Shown piece after piece: positions 60,986 to 64,000 of a DNA stretch of 64,000 nt. The notes beneath the pieces are model-generated. The model had not been told where the DNA came from and made no database searches. It worked only from the letters and a program-made list of their open reading frames with translations. Positions within the stretch are counted from its first letter, which is position 1; every line of letters begins with the position of its first letter. The stretch comes from Neodontobutis hainanensis (lineage: Eukaryota; Chordata; Actinopteri; Gobiiformes; Odontobutidae). The stretch lies in assembly GCA_024349245.1 (NCBI GenBank), contig JALDNG010000041.1:2288001-2352000 (forward strand). Reading direction: 5' to 3'. Both the position numbers and the translations under genes were made by a program.

Positions 60986-63900
60986 GAGGTCTAATGTGAT
61001 CAAGTAAGAGGTGCTCATTAGCCAGATCTCTATTCCAATAGAGATCTTGGAAATATAATAATGACGCTAGTGTCTGGTGGAGAAATAAAGTGCTCGGAGA
61101 CGAGGCTGCGGGGATAGCTCGAGCGGGAGAGCCTTGATTTATGGCAGGTGAGTGGCCGTGCCTTGTAAGAAGCAGCAGGTAATCAGGAACGCTGTCCTCT
61201 TAATATAGACATTGTTTGCATTTCTGTGTTATTAATGATGCTGGATACTGCAAGGAGGCTAAAAGATTAGAATAAGGCTTGTGTACAGAGTGTGTCATAG
61301 TCTTGTGAGCCACAGAATTGGACCAATGGGGCTGGGGTTTAAATGAGGCAGAAAGGCATATTCTGTGGAAAACTTTTGAAGAAATATAACATGTTGATTT
61401 ACAAAAGTATATGGGACTAAGGATGAAAATGAACCCTTGGTGATTAATGTGCTCTGTCCTATATTAAATTAATATAACCAACATAAACATAAATAAAAAC
61501 TAAATAATTAACACGTCTTTGCAATTAAAGTTGTAAAGTTTAAGAAACCACTAAATGTTTTCACATAGATTAAGACGAAAATAAAGCTGAGATAACACAC
61601 AAAAAGATGATGTGTCCTGCTTTCCGAGGCAGTGCCCCCAGTCCTGTGCTGCGTGGCCTACGGAGCCACTCCATCTGCTAACTTCTCACTAAACAGTCCG
61701 CCCCCTTCGCCCAACCTGTGCTTTTGGCTCAGCCTGTGCTATTTTGACAGCTAGCCCTGCCTTACCTTGAGTGTGTGCGCCACCTCACCCTTGTAATCTG
61801 CCCCTGTCGCTGCTGTGGGAATCCCTTGCCATCACACTGTGGCCCACCTAAGTGTGGACACAGTGTACTGGGATGCCACGCAGGTTTCTCACTCAAAATA
61901 GAATAACAAAATGATGGGGAAGGAGCCTCGTGACAGAAATAGGGCGGGGTACAGTAAGTGGTGGGAACAGAAGGAAAAAGCTCCCTTGGCTGCCTCTGCT
62001 TTTACTACACATATCTTTTTCAACTAAATCCTCCTAAGTGGAGCCATGGATCTTAGCTGAGCAGTTGGCTTGTCGGGACCCTGCCACAGAGGTGAAGAAC
62101 GGTTCAAAGGCGGGAAGTCTGTGAGGTTGGAGAGGGGGAGGGAACCACCGCTGGTCCCGGAGCTGGAAGTGGGACGGGATGGGCAGGAGTATTTTGGAGC
62201 ATGGTGGCTTGAGTGTGAAATATGTAAGCCCCGCAGTGCCAGCTGTGTGCTATTCTTAGCGGCCGCTAGTCCTCCTGCGTGTCTGTAGGGCGACAGAAGG
62301 CTGGGGAAGCAAGACTGACGGAACCTGGCACTAAGTTTGTTAGTTAGCTGGAATTACAAAGATGGAAAGATTGTCAAAGTTAATGAAATTAGTAATCTTT
62401 GTTTGGCAGCATCTCCTGATAATTTTCCTTTTTAGACAATCAGTTTGGATTAGTTTTAACTCTACATACTGCACAGACACAGAAATATGTGCATAATGCA
62501 CCATTTTTAATACAACTAAAAGAAATAGATTAGATTAAATTTCATCAACTTCAGATTTAAATCTATGAATGAATTGCGCAGTAGGCTTGTGTGCTCATTA
62601 AAACAGAGTAATATCTGAGCATGAACTGCTGTATGTATGTATAAAGAGATGGAAGAAAATAACATTATAGACCAGTTTAACTTAACTGAGAGTGAGGCAT
62701 ATGTTTTTAATTTAAGATGAGGGTCTGACATAGGCTTTTTCAGGCAAAGCTAAGCTGTTCTGTTGTTGATATCATCAGTGAGATCAGATGGACCAGTGGT
62801 TTTAACTTATAGATTTTAATCTGTTCTCTCCAAAGAATTGTTTTAAGATTCACTTTTTCATTTGAAAGTGTTGCTTCATGTGTTTTTCTTTTGTAAATTC
62901 CACAGGCAGATTAAAGTGTAATGCTGCAGGTATCGGTTGTGTCCCGTGGGAGTGATGAGCTTTGTCTCGTGCGAGATCTGTTCACAGTCTCTTCACCTGA
63001 CTGCAGGCACCTTGACAAAGAGAATTTTTTGAAAGGGAGATATCACCCTGCTTGTAACCGGGTAAATATCTTCTGTAAGCCAGACAGCACTGCCAATATC
63101 ATGGTTGGATGGGATTCAATTGCTGTTATAGCACACTTAGGTTAAAGGGTGTTTTTAGAGGCACAAAACACAGTGTGTGTGAGAGAGGAAACATTAATGT
63201 TGTCTGCTGTGCTGTGGGAAAGTCTAATTGTCATGTGTTCATGTTCCACTGAGATTATCTCCAACCAGTCAGATGGGTACTTGATGAGAACAAATACATA
63301 ATATGCAGACTGTTAGTGGTGCATTGATTCTCCCTGTGCTGCCAAACAATGCACTCTTATATCTTGAATTAGGCAGATACCCATGATTTTTCAGATGCAA
63401 ATGAAAATTTGTACAGCTCAGTTTCAGGCTGAGCTTGCCTCATTGAGTAAATGCACTCAGCAGTGGAACAGCGAGACACAAAAGGTTTGAGAGAGTGTTT
63501 ACAAAAAGTGACAAATGGTTTAGACAAGAAACAGAAATGAACAAAGCATGTTGTATCTGCAATGTGAATGAGAAGGTGAGAACACTTGTGGTGAAGACTC
63601 AAGGCTGCCACTCCCACTCAGTAACCAGTAAGCTGACACCAGCAGCGTCAAGTTGAGGCCTGTACAGGTGTGACACATTAGTCTTACCTCAGTCCTACAC
63701 GTGCACACCAGACATTCACTGTTATTCTTTCGGTGATTAGGAAAAGCTGTGCCGACTTATACAGGTCAATTTTACTGAAATAGCATCCCTGTGAAAATAA
63801 ATGTTAGTTAAAACAAAACAATTGAGATATTTTATTTTGTCTACACTCGGTTTTGCTAATTTTAGTATTCCCCCATTTGGCCTCCATACAGTGCCTATAT

Positions 63901-64000
63901 ATTGTGTATTAACTTGAATCATCCACTCCCTAAAGAAACACATGGTGCCCAATTCCACACCACTGCACTAATGTGTTGCTTCTGGTGATCCCAGACTTTT

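Larger units (their letters stand above)
58064..64000 (+). other. med13l: med13l intron 1 (incomplete)
   Basis: No downstream med13l exon was found in any plus-strand frame. It contains a LINE 3'-end fragment (58605-58690), a SINE-like remnant with an adjacent unique block (60920-61270) and otherwise unique AT-rich sequence. Short ORFs (for example 59199-59411 and 62921-63145) have no flanking splice logic or recognisable family. Confidence 0.6.

Overview
The window is vertebrate nuclear DNA, most likely from a spiny-rayed (percomorph-type) teleost. It is AT-rich, with split genes, short GT-AG introns, tRNA-derived SINEs, (TG)n and (TA)n microsatellites and decayed LINE copies. I could join exons in frame for six genes plus the 3' end of one and the first coding exon of another.

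Layout: the 3' end of a PSD-family ARF6 exchange factor (psd4, +, 1-1505) lies tail-to-tail with a complete pax8 (-, 8455-14375, 11 coding exons, plus a non-coding first exon near 15.9-16.05 kb). About 14 kb of non-coding DNA follows (16.1-30.2 kb), with SINEs, simple repeats and several enhancer-like blocks. Next come an ARL3-type ciliary GTPase (-, 30670-32237), a decayed Tx1/L1-type LINE (about 32.38-34.02 kb) and wbp1 (+, 34353-36510) with a 3' UTR of up to about 4 kb. lman2l (-, 41247-43379) is convergent with wbp1 and divergent from mtfp1 (+, 43929-45619). A small three-exon gene for an unrecognised single-pass membrane protein follows (+, 47259-47807). About 9 kb of non-coding DNA then leads to the 5' leader and first coding exon of med13l (+, 57992-58063); its first intron fills the rest of the window.

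The genes do not form one pathway. pax8 is a developmental transcription factor (thyroid, kidney, ear), psd4 and the ARL3-type gene act on small GTPases, lman2l is an ER lectin, mtfp1 a mitochondrial inner-membrane protein, wbp1 a PPxY membrane adaptor and med13l a subunit of the Mediator kinase module. What joins them is descent: human PSD4, PAX8, LMAN2L and WBP1 are all on chromosome 2, and their paralogues PSD, PAX2 and WBP1L are on 10q24 beside ARL3. The ARL3-type gene here may therefore be an old ohnologue that mammals lack.

Points most worth checking: an A-A'-A inverted triplication in a pax8 intron, which looks like a template-switch event; an RFX-type X-box two bases from a perfect CRE in the ARL3-type promoter; a four-CCAAT cluster between lman2l and mtfp1; an ATG-TAG mini-uORF and a uORF whose stop overlaps the med13l start; and the unrecognised membrane-protein gene.
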